This document shows, piece by piece, positions 19,024 through 28,114 of a stretch of DNA of 64,000 nt (the stretch's first letter is position 1; every line of letters starts with the position of its first letter). The notes beneath the pieces were generated by a model, which had not been told where the DNA came from, ran no database searches, and saw only the letters and a program-made list of their open reading frames with translations. The DNA lies in the NCBI GenBank assembly GCA_002398365.1, contig DGYK01000060.1, forward strand, positions 237,981 to 301,980, in the 5' to 3' direction. The translations under genes were made by a program, and so were the position numbers. This DNA is from Flammeovirgaceae bacterium UBA5008. GTDB lineage: Bacteria > Bacteroidota > Bacteroidia > Cytophagales > Cyclobacteriaceae.

Positions 19024-19908
19024 ATGATCGAACTTCCTACCATATCTGCCGAGCAAACTCGCAAACGCAAGCCGGACTGGCTTCGGGTTAAATTGCCCAT
19101 TGGGCCGGAGTATGCGAAGGTGCGTAAGTTGGTAGATGATCATAAATTGCATACCATCTGCGAAAGCGGCAATTGCCCCAACATGGGCGAGTGTTGGGGT
19201 GAAGGCACGGCTACTTTCATGATTTTAGGAAATGTTTGTACGCGTAGCTGCACTTTCTGTGCGGTTGCAACCGGCCGCCCACCGGAATATGATGTTGATG
19301 AACCCAAGCGTGTAGCGGAGGCAATCAAATTGATGGGAGTAAAACATGCCGTAATCACTTCCGTAAATCGTGATGAGTTGAAAGACCGGGGTGCTGAGAT
19401 TTGGTATCAAACCGTAGTGCAGACCAAAGCTTTAAGTCCAACAACTACTATTGAAACGCTGATTCCGGATACGAAAGGAAATTGGGATGCGCTTTATCGC
19501 ATGATTGAAGGCGGGCAGGAGGTTGTATCTCATAACATGGAAACGGTGGGCAGACTTTATCGCATCGTGCGTCCACAAGCAAAATACGAACGCAGCTTAG
19601 AGCAAATCAAACGCACACGCGAGGCAGGCAAACGAACTAAATCGGGAATCATGTTAGGCGTGGGCGAAACGAAAGAAGAAGTATTCAAAGCAATGGACGA
19701 TCTTGCAGCGAATGGATTGATGATTCTGACGTTAGGGCAATATCTGCAACCGACCAAAATGCACTTAGAAGTAGCAGAGTTTATTCATCCGGATACTTTT
19801 GCAATGTATAAAGAAGAAGGCTTGAAGCGTGGACTAAAATATGTTGAATCCGGACCGTTGGTTCGTTCTTCCTATCATGCCGAGCGGCATGTGAATGTGC
19901 CTTTGTAA
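19024..19908 (+). CDS. lipA: Lipoyl synthase
   Basis: Radical SAM enzyme that inserts two sulfurs into protein-bound octanoyl groups to make lipoyl cofactor, for example on GcvH encoded just upstream. 294 residues. Auxiliary cluster cysteines C46, C51 and C57 lie in CESGNCPNMGEC; radical SAM cysteines C72, C76 and C79 lie in CTRSCTFC; the C-terminal RSSYHAE carries the Ser that ligates the auxiliary cluster. All ligands are present, so it should be active. Start at ATG 19024, 69 bases after gcvH. Confidence 0.97.
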   Translation: MIELPTISAEQTRKRKPDWLRVKLPIGPEYAKVRKLVDDHKLHTICESGNCPNMGECWGEGTATFMILGNVCTRSCTFCAVATGRPPEYDVDEPKRVAEAIKLMGVKHAVITSVNRDELKDRGAEIWYQTVVQTKALSPTTTIETLIPDTKGNWDALYRMIEGGQEVVSHNMETVGRLYRIVRPQAKYERSLEQIKRTREAGKRTKSGIMLGVGETKEEVFKAMDDLAANGLMILTLGQYLQPTKMHLEVAEFIHPDTFAMYKEEGLKRGLKYVESGPLVRSSYHAERHVNVPL

Positions 19909-19912
19909 TAAC

Positions 19913-20020
19913 TTATTCTTTCAAGTTTCTTAAATGTTCAATATCACCCTGATCTTTCGGACGATTGGTGGCTTCTTTTTCGCGCAGAAGATCTTGGGCA
20001 TGAATTACTTTAAAAGCCAG
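19913..20020 (-). pseudogene. Probable remnant of a nucleotidyltransferase C-terminus
   Basis: On the minus strand this stretch reads 35 residues ending in a stop (LAFKVIHAQDLLREKE, then ATNRPKDQGDIEHLRNLKE). The pattern LxxxKxAxxRPKDxxDIExL is that of the C-terminal end of MNT/AbiEii-like nucleotidyltransferases. No start or N-terminal domain exists: the codon before LAFK is a stop, and an adjacent frame carries another 46-codon open stretch (plus-strand about 20021-20154) ending at the same point, consistent with a frameshift. It occupies the only gap over 300 bases in the window, between convergent lipA and the M28 peptidase gene. The family call rests on a short motif. Confidence 0.4.
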
Positions 20021-20165
20021 CTAAAATCTCAGGATCACGAAAATCAATAGCGGCCATTTTTTTGTTATTCGAGTTTGCATTTTGAAACGAAACTGCCAAC
20101 TGATTAACTCTGGAGAATTCAAGTATCCGGTTGGAGAGCGAATAATTCATACATTAATAGTAAAC

Positions 20166-20199
20166 AAAAAAGCACTGACTCATCAGCCAGTGCTTTTTT
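20166..20199. terminator. Bidirectional rho-independent terminator (lipA / M28 peptidase)
   Basis: AAAAAAGCACTG (20166-20177) pairs with CAGTGCTTTTTT (20188-20199) around a 10-base loop. A-run and T-run flank the stem, so it can stop transcription from both sides; it lies 11 bases beyond the stop of the minus-strand peptidase gene. Confidence 0.85.
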
Positions 20200-20210
20200 A
20201 GTTGAGGCGG

Positions 20211-21725
20211 TTATTTCTTATCAACCACCAATCGACCATCCCGATTGGCAACTTCCCATGCCGTGTAGAAAACAATTTTGGCACGCTTGGCGAGCAGATC
20301 AAATTCAATTTTACTTACTTCATCGGTCACCTGATGATAATCTTCATGAATACCATCAAAGAAGAAAGCGATGGGAATTCCTTTCTTCGCAAAATTCCAA
20401 TGGTCAGAACGCTTGTATAAATTGGTTGGATGGTTCTCATCATTATACAAATAGTCGAAAGCCAACTTGGTATAGGTATTATTATTACGTTCATTGATTT
20501 CATGCAGTTCGCTGGAAAGTTTATCCGATCCAATTACGTATACATAATCCGGTTTGTCTTTGTGCTCCGGATCGCGTCTGCCCACCATGTCAATATTTAA
20601 ATCAACCACTGTTTTTTCAAGTGGAAAAACTGGATTCTCAGAATAATATTCGGATCCAAAAAGTCCTTGTTCTTCTCCGGTTACGGTCATGAACAAAATA
20701 CTTCTGCGTGGACCTCTTCCTTCTTTTTTAGCTTGCGCAAATGCTTTGGCAATTTGCAACACACTCACGGTGCCGGAGCCATCATCATCAGCGCCATTGT
20801 TGATCACATCGCCAGAACCATTTGGGTTTACACCGATATGATCGTAATGAGATGTGATAATCACCAATTCATCTTTCTTATCGGTACCTTCCAGATAACC
20901 TAAAATATTTTCACTCTTTACCACATTTACATTCATAGCCACCTGATAGCTGATCTTTCCAGGTTTTATCTTAGCCAGTTTCTTTTTAGCAGCGAGAGCA
21001 GAAGCTGCGTCATTTAATTTGGCGGTTGTCGTATTGAATAATTTTCCAGCTACCGATGTCGTCAAAAAGAAAATGCCTTTGTTTAAGTTATTTACGTCTG
21101 GTTTATTTAATGTTAAGTTTCCTCCTGAGAAAAAGCCTTTTAACTGTTCAGCAAAAGTTTTAAAATCTGCTGCTGAGCTATTCGGTATTATGAAAATCAT
21201 CTTAGCTCCTTTTTCGCGGGCAGTAGTTGCGAGCTTGCGAATACCAGAAAGACTGCCAAACGAAAGCGCATCAGATTGAATGGCGACCGCTTTATCTTTT
21301 ACCACCACTTGTGCAAAATCAGCATCCGTACCTTTGCCGACAAAAACAACATCCAACGCAATTTCACCACCACTATCAGCCGATCCGTAGTAAAACATAT
21401 CTGTATAATTTTCAATACGACTAGCGCCTACTTTTATGTAGATATCAGCGGGACTTACGCGATATAAATCAATCGGCTGATAATGCGATCCGTTGACAGG
21501 TGCGCTCAATCCTAGTTCGTGAAAGTAGTGACTAATATAAGCAGCAGCCATTTTCTGGCCGCGTGTTCCGGTTTGTCTGCCCTCGAGGGCGTCAGAGGCA
21601 AGAATAGTCAGGTTTTCCTTTAGTTCATGGGTGGTGATGAGATCGGCATACTTAGTTGCCGAATTATCTTGTGCAAATCCGCCATGCGCGACTAAGACAA
21701 GAACGAGCCAATACAATTTTTTCAT
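20211..21725 (-). CDS. Secreted M28-family zinc aminopeptidase with PA domain
   Basis: Predicted exported metallopeptidase of 504 residues. It has a signal peptide (MKKLYWLVLVLVAHGGFAQ) and an N-terminal segment ending in the ASDALEGRQTG signature that precedes M28 domains. A PA-like insertion (about residues 85-230, including VVVKDKAVAIQ) follows, then the M28 catalytic core. Zinc ligands and catalytic residues are visible in order: His in SHYDHIG, Asp in NGADDDGSGT, Glu pair in VTGEEQG, Asp in NIDMVGRR, and the final His in DGIHEDYHQVTD. It likely trims peptides in the periplasm or outside the cell. It has its own terminator and no partner gene. Confidence 0.92.
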   Translation of the reverse strand: MKKLYWLVLVLVAHGGFAQDNSATKYADLITTHELKENLTILASDALEGRQTGTRGQKMAAAYISHYFHELGLSAPVNGSHYQPIDLYRVSPADIYIKVGASRIENYTDMFYYGSADSGGEIALDVVFVGKGTDADFAQVVVKDKAVAIQSDALSFGSLSGIRKLATTAREKGAKMIFIIPNSSAADFKTFAEQLKGFFSGGNLTLNKPDVNNLNKGIFFLTTSVAGKLFNTTTAKLNDAASALAAKKKLAKIKPGKISYQVAMNVNVVKSENILGYLEGTDKKDELVIITSHYDHIGVNPNGSGDVINNGADDDGSGTVSVLQIAKAFAQAKKEGRGPRRSILFMTVTGEEQGLFGSEYYSENPVFPLEKTVVDLNIDMVGRRDPEHKDKPDYVYVIGSDKLSSELHEINERNNNTYTKLAFDYLYNDENHPTNLYKRSDHWNFAKKGIPIAFFFDGIHEDYHQVTDEVSKIEFDLLAKRAKIVFYTAWEVANRDGRLVVDKK

Positions 21726-21806
21726 AGGGTAAAATTTTGGGAAAAGAAAATTTATGCCTTTGTTGAAAGGCCGTCAAAGATAGATAATTTTAATACGCTG
21801 GTATTC

Positions 21807-22967
21807 TTAAAAGCGACTTTTACGCCAAAGGTCAACGGTGCTGAACCACGGCTCATTAAAGCGTTTATCGCGCAGCAAAATGAAATTTTCGGCATTGTAA
21901 ACGCTGCCACTTTTTACGAACGTAAACCGAACATTGTAACTTTTGTAACTCCATACTTCATTGCCTTGATTTTTGCCAAGTTCATCGGGTACTCCAAATA
22001 TGGTGTAAATCATACCACGATCGGTCTTCCATCCTTCCTTGTACGCACTAAAGTAGCGATTGGCTTGCTCGATGCGCTGAAAATAACTTCGCATGAAATT
22101 GCGTGCACGATCTTTATCACGTGTGATGTCCAACACCACTTTATCAAATGCCGGTTTGTCGCCATTTACTTTTAGCAATTGTTTGTACTCATCAGGAGTG
22201 GTAATAAAAATCAATGGGCCTGTAAGATCTTCTATTTTGTTAAACTTAGGATAGGTGTCATTCACGATTCTCATGGAGAAGCCATCTTGGGCGGTGGTAT
22301 CCTGTTGAAACAAATAGAGGCCATATTGTTTGGGAGTGAAAGTTGCACCGCTTGGCAATTGAAACAGTGAGTCATGAAAAAGAAACCGCTCTGATCCACC
22401 CGCTTGTTCACTGAATGGGGGCAAAGGTTGTGGGAAAGTAGTTTTGTAATATGAAACGAAAAACGATTTGCCGTCTACATTTTTGGCGATATAGCTTTTG
22501 CCTTTGGTGAGGTAGTTTTCATGTAAAACACCTGTAGCGCTTTCAATCCACCCACGTACCGGATAAATCGACTCTATCAATTTAAAATAATACCAGCTTC
22601 GTTGTGACTCGTTGTGTGTTACTTTAGCCAGCAGCAACCAGGGTTTAGAAGGAAGATCGAAGAGAATGGTTCCGGTTCGTAGCAGTCCATCATTCGTTAA
22701 AACAGAATCTTTGCTGGTAACGGACTCCCCTTCGCGGTGATTAAACGATGCACGAGTTTCCCAACTGATGCTGTATGCCGATGCCGGATAGGAGGAGGTT
22801 TTTAATTGATAATGAACAATGACTGTCTTTTCTCCCCTCGCCAAATGTAGCTTTAAATCAACCTCATTTTTGGGGTTATACCAATGACTGAAATTGAGAC
22901 TGGTGATTGCCTGACCACTTGCCGAAAACACCATCAACCAAAGCAACCCTGCTAATACACGCTTCAT
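21807..22967 (-). CDS. GWxTD domain-containing exported protein
   Basis: About 386 residues with a signal peptide (MKRVLAGLLWLMVFSASGQA). ATG 22967 is chosen over ATG 22976, which adds only three residues. The C-terminal third holds the family signature EGWKTDRGMIYTIFGVPDE, followed by WSYKSYNVRFTF; the N-terminal part looks beta-rich. GWxTD proteins are found mainly in Bacteroidota and Acidobacteriota and have no established biochemical role. The gene is divergent from the methyltransferase gene; TAAATTTA on the minus strand about 25-35 bases upstream may be its -7 box. Confidence 0.82.
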   Translation of the reverse strand: MKRVLAGLLWLMVFSASGQAITSLNFSHWYNPKNEVDLKLHLARGEKTVIVHYQLKTSSYPASAYSISWETRASFNHREGESVTSKDSVLTNDGLLRTGTILFDLPSKPWLLLAKVTHNESQRSWYYFKLIESIYPVRGWIESATGVLHENYLTKGKSYIAKNVDGKSFFVSYYKTTFPQPLPPFSEQAGGSERFLFHDSLFQLPSGATFTPKQYGLYLFQQDTTAQDGFSMRIVNDTYPKFNKIEDLTGPLIFITTPDEYKQLLKVNGDKPAFDKVVLDITRDKDRARNFMRSYFQRIEQANRYFSAYKEGWKTDRGMIYTIFGVPDELGKNQGNEVWSYKSYNVRFTFVKSGSVYNAENFILLRDKRFNEPWFSTVDLWRKSRF

Positions 22968-23019
22968 ATCTTGCATAAAGTTAAAACTACTATTAAACGA
23001 TAAATTTAACGAATAGAGT

Positions 23020-23027
23020 TATTTTTG
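23020..23027 (+). promoter_or_regulatory. Candidate -7 box of the methyltransferase gene
   Basis: TATTTTTG matches TAnnTTTG in full and ends 16 bases before the ATG at 23044. A clear -33 box is not apparent. Confidence 0.5.
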
Positions 23028-23043
23028 CCTTCTACAATTTTTT

Positions 23044-23820
23044 ATGGCCGCTGTTTATACCACCGAAATCGCTTCTGACTCCGTTCCTTCCGATAACCCC
23101 ATTCATCAACGACTATTGAAAGCGTATGTTTTGGCTCAGGATCAGGTAAAAGGAAATTTATTGGAAGTGGGTTGTGGAGAAGGCCGTGGTATCGATTTGT
23201 TGTTACCCAAGGTAGCAAGCTTTTCAGCTATTGATAAAATTGCTACAGTAGTGGAAGAACTAAAGAAGAAGTACCCAACAGCTACTTTTGTAAGTGGCAA
23301 CATTCCACCATTGGCATCTTTTGCAGATAATGCTTTTGATTGTGTCGTCAGCTTTCAGGTAATTGAACATATTCAGGATGACGTTGCCTATCTGAAAGAA
23401 ATTCACCGGGTGTTAAAGCCGGGAGGATTTGCACTGATTACCACACCCAATCGGCCAATGTCGCTATCGCGCAATCCTTGGCACATTCGTGAGTATACAG
23501 CCCTCGAACTGACCCAATTGGCCAAAAGTATCTTTTCGGAAGTTGTAATGAGGGGCATTGGCGGCAATGAAAAAGTAATGCAGTATTATGAGCGCAATAA
23601 AAAGTCAGTAGACAGAATGATGCGGTGGGATATCTTTAATCTCCAGTATAAATTGCCCGCTGCTGTTTTGCGTGTACCCTACGAATTCCTCAATCGACTC
23701 AATCGCAATAAGCTAAAAGATAGCGCTGACGAGCTAGTAAGAAGCATCCATCACAGCGACTATATCGTGATGGACGATGCTTCAAAAGCATTGGACTTAT
23801 ATTTGACAGTGCGGAAGTAA
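23044..23820 (+). CDS. Class I SAM-dependent methyltransferase
   Basis: 258-residue cytosolic methyltransferase of the Methyltransf_11 type. Motif I LLEVGCGEGRGIDLLL (about residues 40-55) binds SAM, followed by an acidic loop (FSAIDK), motif post-II FDCVVSFQVIEHI, and VLKPGGFALITTPNRP. The C-terminal 80 residues contain no named domain. The substrate cannot be told from sequence; the neighbouring DUF2723 gene is convergent, not an operon partner. A strong terminator follows. Confidence 0.85.
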   Translation: MAAVYTTEIASDSVPSDNPIHQRLLKAYVLAQDQVKGNLLEVGCGEGRGIDLLLPKVASFSAIDKIATVVEELKKKYPTATFVSGNIPPLASFADNAFDCVVSFQVIEHIQDDVAYLKEIHRVLKPGGFALITTPNRPMSLSRNPWHIREYTALELTQLAKSIFSEVVMRGIGGNEKVMQYYERNKKSVDRMMRWDIFNLQYKLPAAVLRVPYEFLNRLNRNKLKDSADELVRSIHHSDYIVMDDASKALDLYLTVRK

Positions 23821-23842
23821 TTAGTACGAACTTAATGTAACT

Positions 23843-23870
23843 AAAAGAGCCCCATTTAGGGGCTCTTTTT
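23843..23870. terminator. Bidirectional terminator between methyltransferase and DUF2723 genes
   Basis: AAAAGAGCCCC (23843-23853) pairs with GGGGCTCTTTT around the loop ATTTA and is followed by T's. It lies between two convergent stops (23820 and 23889) and can serve both. Confidence 0.9.
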
Positions 23871-23888
23871 CTGAGTTCTTTCTTTTTT

Positions 23889-26849
23889 CTATTGATCGCT
23901 GGTAGGAATGGCACCTCGGATTTGAAGAGCATTCACTAACCGATTGTAAGCGTCTTCCATTTTCTTGGCGAGATCTTCTTCGCCATTTTCATAAAGCGTA
24001 CGCTGCAGGGAGTTTAGAATAAAGATGTTCCTTCTCAGCTCACCGGTTAATCCGTATCCTTCAGCAATCAGATACGTAGCCATTTCATCGGCCCGATCGC
24101 CCAAGATTTTTGAAATCTCAATCGCTTTATCTTTTTCACCCACTTGAAAAAGTAAGTCAACTGTTTCGGGAGTGGTGTAATCGTAGTTAATTACTTTGTC
24201 CGGCATTTTCGCTAGCGAGAATAACAAAATCTTATCTGCTTTTTCCATCTTACCCTCATCAATCAGTGCCTGTGCCAATGAGTTAATAGAGCTGCGGTGG
24301 TTCACCACAAAGCCACGGTAATCATCGGTATAATATACATTTTCGTTGTCCAGACCACGATAACGGAATTTATTGACCATGATGTCATAGCTTCTTTCCG
24401 TATCCACTAAATACTCGCGGTCTTTGCGTGGATTTCTAACCGGTAAAATTCTGTAAGCATTTCCTTCTTGCACAGCATACGGACTCAGGTCAATATTAAT
24501 CTGAGACATCGAAGTGTGGTTCAAATAAATTGGACGCTCCCAATTGTTAGTTACCAGTAAGTCCAGCAAAGCCAAATCTTTTTTCTCAAGCCCACCGCGA
24601 ATGAGGCGAATCTGCATTTGATCAACTACCAGGCTATCCATTCCTTTTGGAATGATTCCTTTTGCTAATACCGCTTGCTTATCAATATTAAGAGTAAAGA
24701 CTTTGCTCGGAACGAGATTACGATCGCCATCGCGCAACTGTTTTGTGTCTTTTGCTAGTAGCTGAATATATTCTTTCGCGTCAATACTTGGGATTTTAAA
24801 ATCAGCGTAAGGCAAATAATCATTCGGGCCACCTTGTTGATAATTTTTGGGCGACAATGTGTAAGGGAAAGGATCCGAATCATATGCCTTGCGGGTCGTT
24901 TGATCGATATACCAATCTGTATTGTAGTAGCTTAATACAATCACCCGAAGATCCGGACGGAAGCCTTCCACTTCTTGAGCATACCATAAGGGGAATGTGT
25001 CGTTATCGCCACCTGTAAAAATGATGCCATTAGGCGCACATGAATCTAAATAATTGGTGGCAGAATCTACCGAGAAGAAGCGATCAGATCTATTATGATC
25101 ATCCCAACCATCTTTTGCCATTAAGGCCGGAGCTGTCAACCCAATAAGCGTGGCAGCGATGGCTGCAGTCTTCGCATTCTTTAAGAATCGTTGTAATCCT
25201 TCGGCAATTCCAATAACGGCTAACCCAATCCAGAATGCAAAGGCATAGTACGAACCTGCGTAGATGTAGTCACGCTCGCGTGGTTCGGTAGGAGGAGAGT
25301 TCAGGTAAACAACAATTGCTACACCCAACATGATGAAAAGAAGTCCCACTACGGCAAAGCTCTTCGTGTCTTTCACCAACTGAAAATACATTCCCAACAG
25401 TCCCAGAACAAAAGGGATCATGAAGAAGTTGTTACGTCCGCCATTCTTTGCTAATGCTTCAGGCACCGCTTTAAACCAATCTTTTGGCCCCAGCCACGTA
25501 GCACCCTGCTCATCGCTTTCGCGTCCGGCAAAATTCCACATGAAATAACGCATGTACATGGTTCCGATTTGATGCTGGAACATGTAATACAAATTTTGTG
25601 AGAAAGTTGGTTTTTGTCCTTCCTGTAATCCTAAAATGTCTTTATACGATTCTTTGTTTTCTGAATTCCAAACACGCGGCAATATGGTTTGTTGATCGGG
25701 CTCGTATACATACTTGAACTTACGATCGGTGATTTCATATTTATCTTTTCCTTTCGTGTAGATAGGATCACCATATTCAATGTCTACAATACGGGCAGTA
25801 TAGTAAGGGCCATAAAGTAACGGGCGACTTCCATATTGTTCGCGTTTCAGGTAGCGCACAAAGCTCAAGGCATCTTTCGGAGCATTCTCGTTAATGAGCG
25901 TATCATAGCTGGAGCGAATCACTACGGTTGCATAAGATCCATAACCGATTAAGATAAAGGTGGTAGCCAACAAGAGTGTATTCCACACGGGCATATCTTT
26001 TTTCTGTGTGTAATAAATTCCGAATACCAAACAGGCAACTATTAGTATAGTAAATACCAACGCTCCTGATCCAAAGAAAAGGCCTAATGTATTCACAAAG
26101 AAAATTTCAAAATTTCCGGCAATGGTCGGCAAGCCGGGCACAATAAAGTCGTTGATAAATAACACGATCGCTACGCTCACCAACAGTGCTGCCACAATGC
26201 CCCAAAAGCTCGGCTTAAACTTCTTAAAGTAGTAGATTAAACCCAATGCAGGCACGGTTACCAAATTCAGCATGTGCACACCAATAGATAAGCCCATCAT
26301 ATAGGTGATCAACAACAACCAGCGATTGGCTTTACTTTCATCTTCGATCACATCCCATTTCAATACGCCCCACACTACAAAGGCTGTAAAGAAAGAAGAC
26401 ATGGCATACACTTCGGCCTCAACTGCCGAAAACCAAAATGAATCTGAGAAAGTATATGCCAATGCGCCTACCAAACCGGCACCCATCAGCAACCATGTTT
26501 TTTCCTCTGTAATTTCAGAGTCTTTGTTCGCGCCCATCATTTTGCGACCCATCAGGGTGATGGACCAAAAGAGGAATAGGATGGTGAAGGCACTCGCCAG
26601 TACACTCATAAAGTTGATCCAATAGGCTACTTTGGTGACGTCACCAAAAGCCAGAAAGGAGAAAAATCGGCCCATCAGCAAGAAGAGCGGAGCACCCGGA
26701 GGGTGAGGAACCTGTAATTTGTACGAAACCGCGATAAACTCGCCACAATCCCAATAACTGGCGGTTTCTTCCATGGTAACGAAATAAACGAGTAGGGCTA
26801 TTCCGAAGGTAATCCAACCAACCAGATTGTTCGCTTTCTTAAATGTCAT
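23889..26849 (-). CDS. DUF2723 polytopic membrane protein (TMEM260/O-mannosyltransferase-like)
   Basis: 986-residue inner-membrane protein. The N-terminal 560 residues hold about a dozen hydrophobic segments and the DUF2723 signature region (YWDCGEFIAVSYKLQVPHPPGAP, shown here only as ASYWDCGEF and LQVPHPPGAP), where the Asp/Glu near the first loop match the catalytic acidic residues of GT-C transferases. The C-terminal 400 residues are hydrophilic, probably periplasmic, and end in helical repeats resembling TPRs (KADKILLFSLAKMPD). The human homologue TMEM260 is an O-mannosyltransferase, so protein O-glycosylation is a plausible role in this species, by inference. The gene is transcribed alone, with its own terminator and promoter. 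Confidence 0.85.
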   Translation of the reverse strand: MTFKKANNLVGWITFGIALLVYFVTMEETASYWDCGEFIAVSYKLQVPHPPGAPLFLLMGRFFSFLAFGDVTKVAYWINFMSVLASAFTILFLFWSITLMGRKMMGANKDSEITEEKTWLLMGAGLVGALAYTFSDSFWFSAVEAEVYAMSSFFTAFVVWGVLKWDVIEDESKANRWLLLITYMMGLSIGVHMLNLVTVPALGLIYYFKKFKPSFWGIVAALLVSVAIVLFINDFIVPGLPTIAGNFEIFFVNTLGLFFGSGALVFTILIVACLVFGIYYTQKKDMPVWNTLLLATTFILIGYGSYATVVIRSSYDTLINENAPKDALSFVRYLKREQYGSRPLLYGPYYTARIVDIEYGDPIYTKGKDKYEITDRKFKYVYEPDQQTILPRVWNSENKESYKDILGLQEGQKPTFSQNLYYMFQHQIGTMYMRYFMWNFAGRESDEQGATWLGPKDWFKAVPEALAKNGGRNNFFMIPFVLGLLGMYFQLVKDTKSFAVVGLLFIMLGVAIVVYLNSPPTEPRERDYIYAGSYYAFAFWIGLAVIGIAEGLQRFLKNAKTAAIAATLIGLTAPALMAKDGWDDHNRSDRFFSVDSATNYLDSCAPNGIIFTGGDNDTFPLWYAQEVEGFRPDLRVIVLSYYNTDWYIDQTTRKAYDSDPFPYTLSPKNYQQGGPNDYLPYADFKIPSIDAKEYIQLLAKDTKQLRDGDRNLVPSKVFTLNIDKQAVLAKGIIPKGMDSLVVDQMQIRLIRGGLEKKDLALLDLLVTNNWERPIYLNHTSMSQINIDLSPYAVQEGNAYRILPVRNPRKDREYLVDTERSYDIMVNKFRYRGLDNENVYYTDDYRGFVVNHRSSINSLAQALIDEGKMEKADKILLFSLAKMPDKVINYDYTTPETVDLLFQVGEKDKAIEISKILGDRADEMATYLIAEGYGLTGELRRNIFILNSLQRTLYENGEEDLAKKMEDAYNRLVNALQIRGAIPTSDQ

Positions 26850-26871
26850 AATTTAGTTGCAAATGAAGGTG

Positions 26872-26879
26872 CGAAAATA
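26872..26879 (-). promoter_or_regulatory. Candidate -7 box of the DUF2723 gene
   Basis: On the minus strand the sequence reads TATTTTCG, 7 of 8 matches to TAnnTTTG, 22 bases upstream of the ATG at 26849. Confidence 0.4.
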
Positions 26880-26998
26880 GGGAAATTAGGTCATAGTCTG
26901 AGATCAAATTTATGTGGACTTTTGCCTCGCAGTTTCCCAAAAACTGACACCAGAAACGGCCCGGATAGTTAACTTGTTGCAACTGGAATAATTATTGA

Positions 26999-28114
26999 AT
27001 GGAGGTACCTTTTTTTTCGGCCTTACGACAGCATGCAGCTTTGCAAAGAGAGCTGGAGTCGGCATTTAGGCGTTTATTGCAGAATGGGATCTTTATTCTG
27101 GGTGAAGAAGTAACAACATTTGAGGCGGCATATGCACAGTATCATGGAATGCCTTTTTGCACTTCGGTGGCTAATGGCCTCGATGCGATATTCATTGCGT
27201 TGAAGTCGTTGCACATAGGTGCTGGTGATGAGGTGTTAGTGCCATCCCATACTTGTTTTGCCACCTGGCTGGCTGTAAGCCGCACGGGTGCTACACCTGT
27301 GCCGGTGGAAGTAAATCCAATTGATTTTACAATTGATGTTAATCTACTGGAGGCCGCAGCCACTTCTCGCACGAAGGCGATTATCCCGGTACATCTCTAT
27401 GGCCACCCGTGTGACATGCGTACTATAGTAGTCATCGCCCGGAAACATAGTTGGTTTGTGATAGAAGATAATGCGCAAGCACAAGGCGCGGTTTGTGATG
27501 GTCAATTAACCGGAAGCTGGGGTGATTTGAGTGCCACCAGTTTTTATCCGACTAAAAATTTGGGGGCGTGGGGTGATGGAGGGGCTATTTTATCGCGTGA
27601 GGAAACCCATTATCACTTTCATCAAGCCTTTCGAAATTATGGATCCGTCATCAAAGACGTGCATCAGTTGCAAGGTGTGAACTCGCGTTTGGATGAATTG
27701 CAAGCTGGTATTCTCAATATAAAATTGAAACACCTGTACCATTGGAACACTCAGCGATTGGCTCATGCTCAGCATTATCATCAATTGCTGGCGGGAATTG
27801 GTGATTTGATTTTGCCCGATTTGGGTGATGAAAATCATCAGCCGGTTTTTCACTTGTATGTGATCCAAACAACTTACCGCGATCGACTCAAATCATACTT
27901 GCAAGAACAGGGAATAGGTACTGGTATTCACTATCCAACGCCTATTCATTTGCAAGAAGCTTATCTGAATCTAGGACACAAAGAAGGCAGTTTCCCTATT
28001 GCTGAAAAACTTAGCAAAACGATTTTGAGCTTACCAATTTGGCCTGAGTTACAGTCGGCTGAAATAGAGAAGGTGGCAAGTGCCATTCAAACATTCTTTA
28101 AACATCATTTATAA
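26999..28114 (+). CDS. DegT/DnrJ/EryC1/StrS sugar aminotransferase
   Basis: PLP-dependent enzyme that probably aminates a nucleotide-linked keto sugar, feeding the glycan locus that follows. 371 residues, family length. Features: GNGLD-like substrate loop (VANGLDAIFIALKSL), cofactor loop (VIEDNAQAQGAVCDG) and the Schiff-base Lys in SFYPTKNLGAWGDGGAI (about residue 183). The C-terminus (GIGTGIHYPTPIHLQ) matches the FdtB/QdtB/WecE-type group. The gene is the first of the surface-glycan region and ends 10 bases inside the convergent membrane-protein gene. The exact sugar cannot be deduced. Confidence 0.9.
   Translation: MEVPFFSALRQHAALQRELESAFRRLLQNGIFILGEEVTTFEAAYAQYHGMPFCTSVANGLDAIFIALKSLHIGAGDEVLVPSHTCFATWLAVSRTGATPVPVEVNPIDFTIDVNLLEAAATSRTKAIIPVHLYGHPCDMRTIVVIARKHSWFVIEDNAQAQGAVCDGQLTGSWGDLSATSFYPTKNLGAWGDGGAILSREETHYHFHQAFRNYGSVIKDVHQLQGVNSRLDELQAGILNIKLKHLYHWNTQRLAHAQHYHQLLAGIGDLILPDLGDENHQPVFHLYVIQTTYRDRLKSYLQEQGIGTGIHYPTPIHLQEAYLNLGHKEGSFPIAEKLSKTILSLPIWPELQSAEIEKVASAIQTFFKHHL

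Noticed and set aside
26962..26970. CGGATAGTT before the aminotransferase gene as another half-site of the TACTAyCCGT motif
   Set aside because: Only a single half-site with no symmetric partner.
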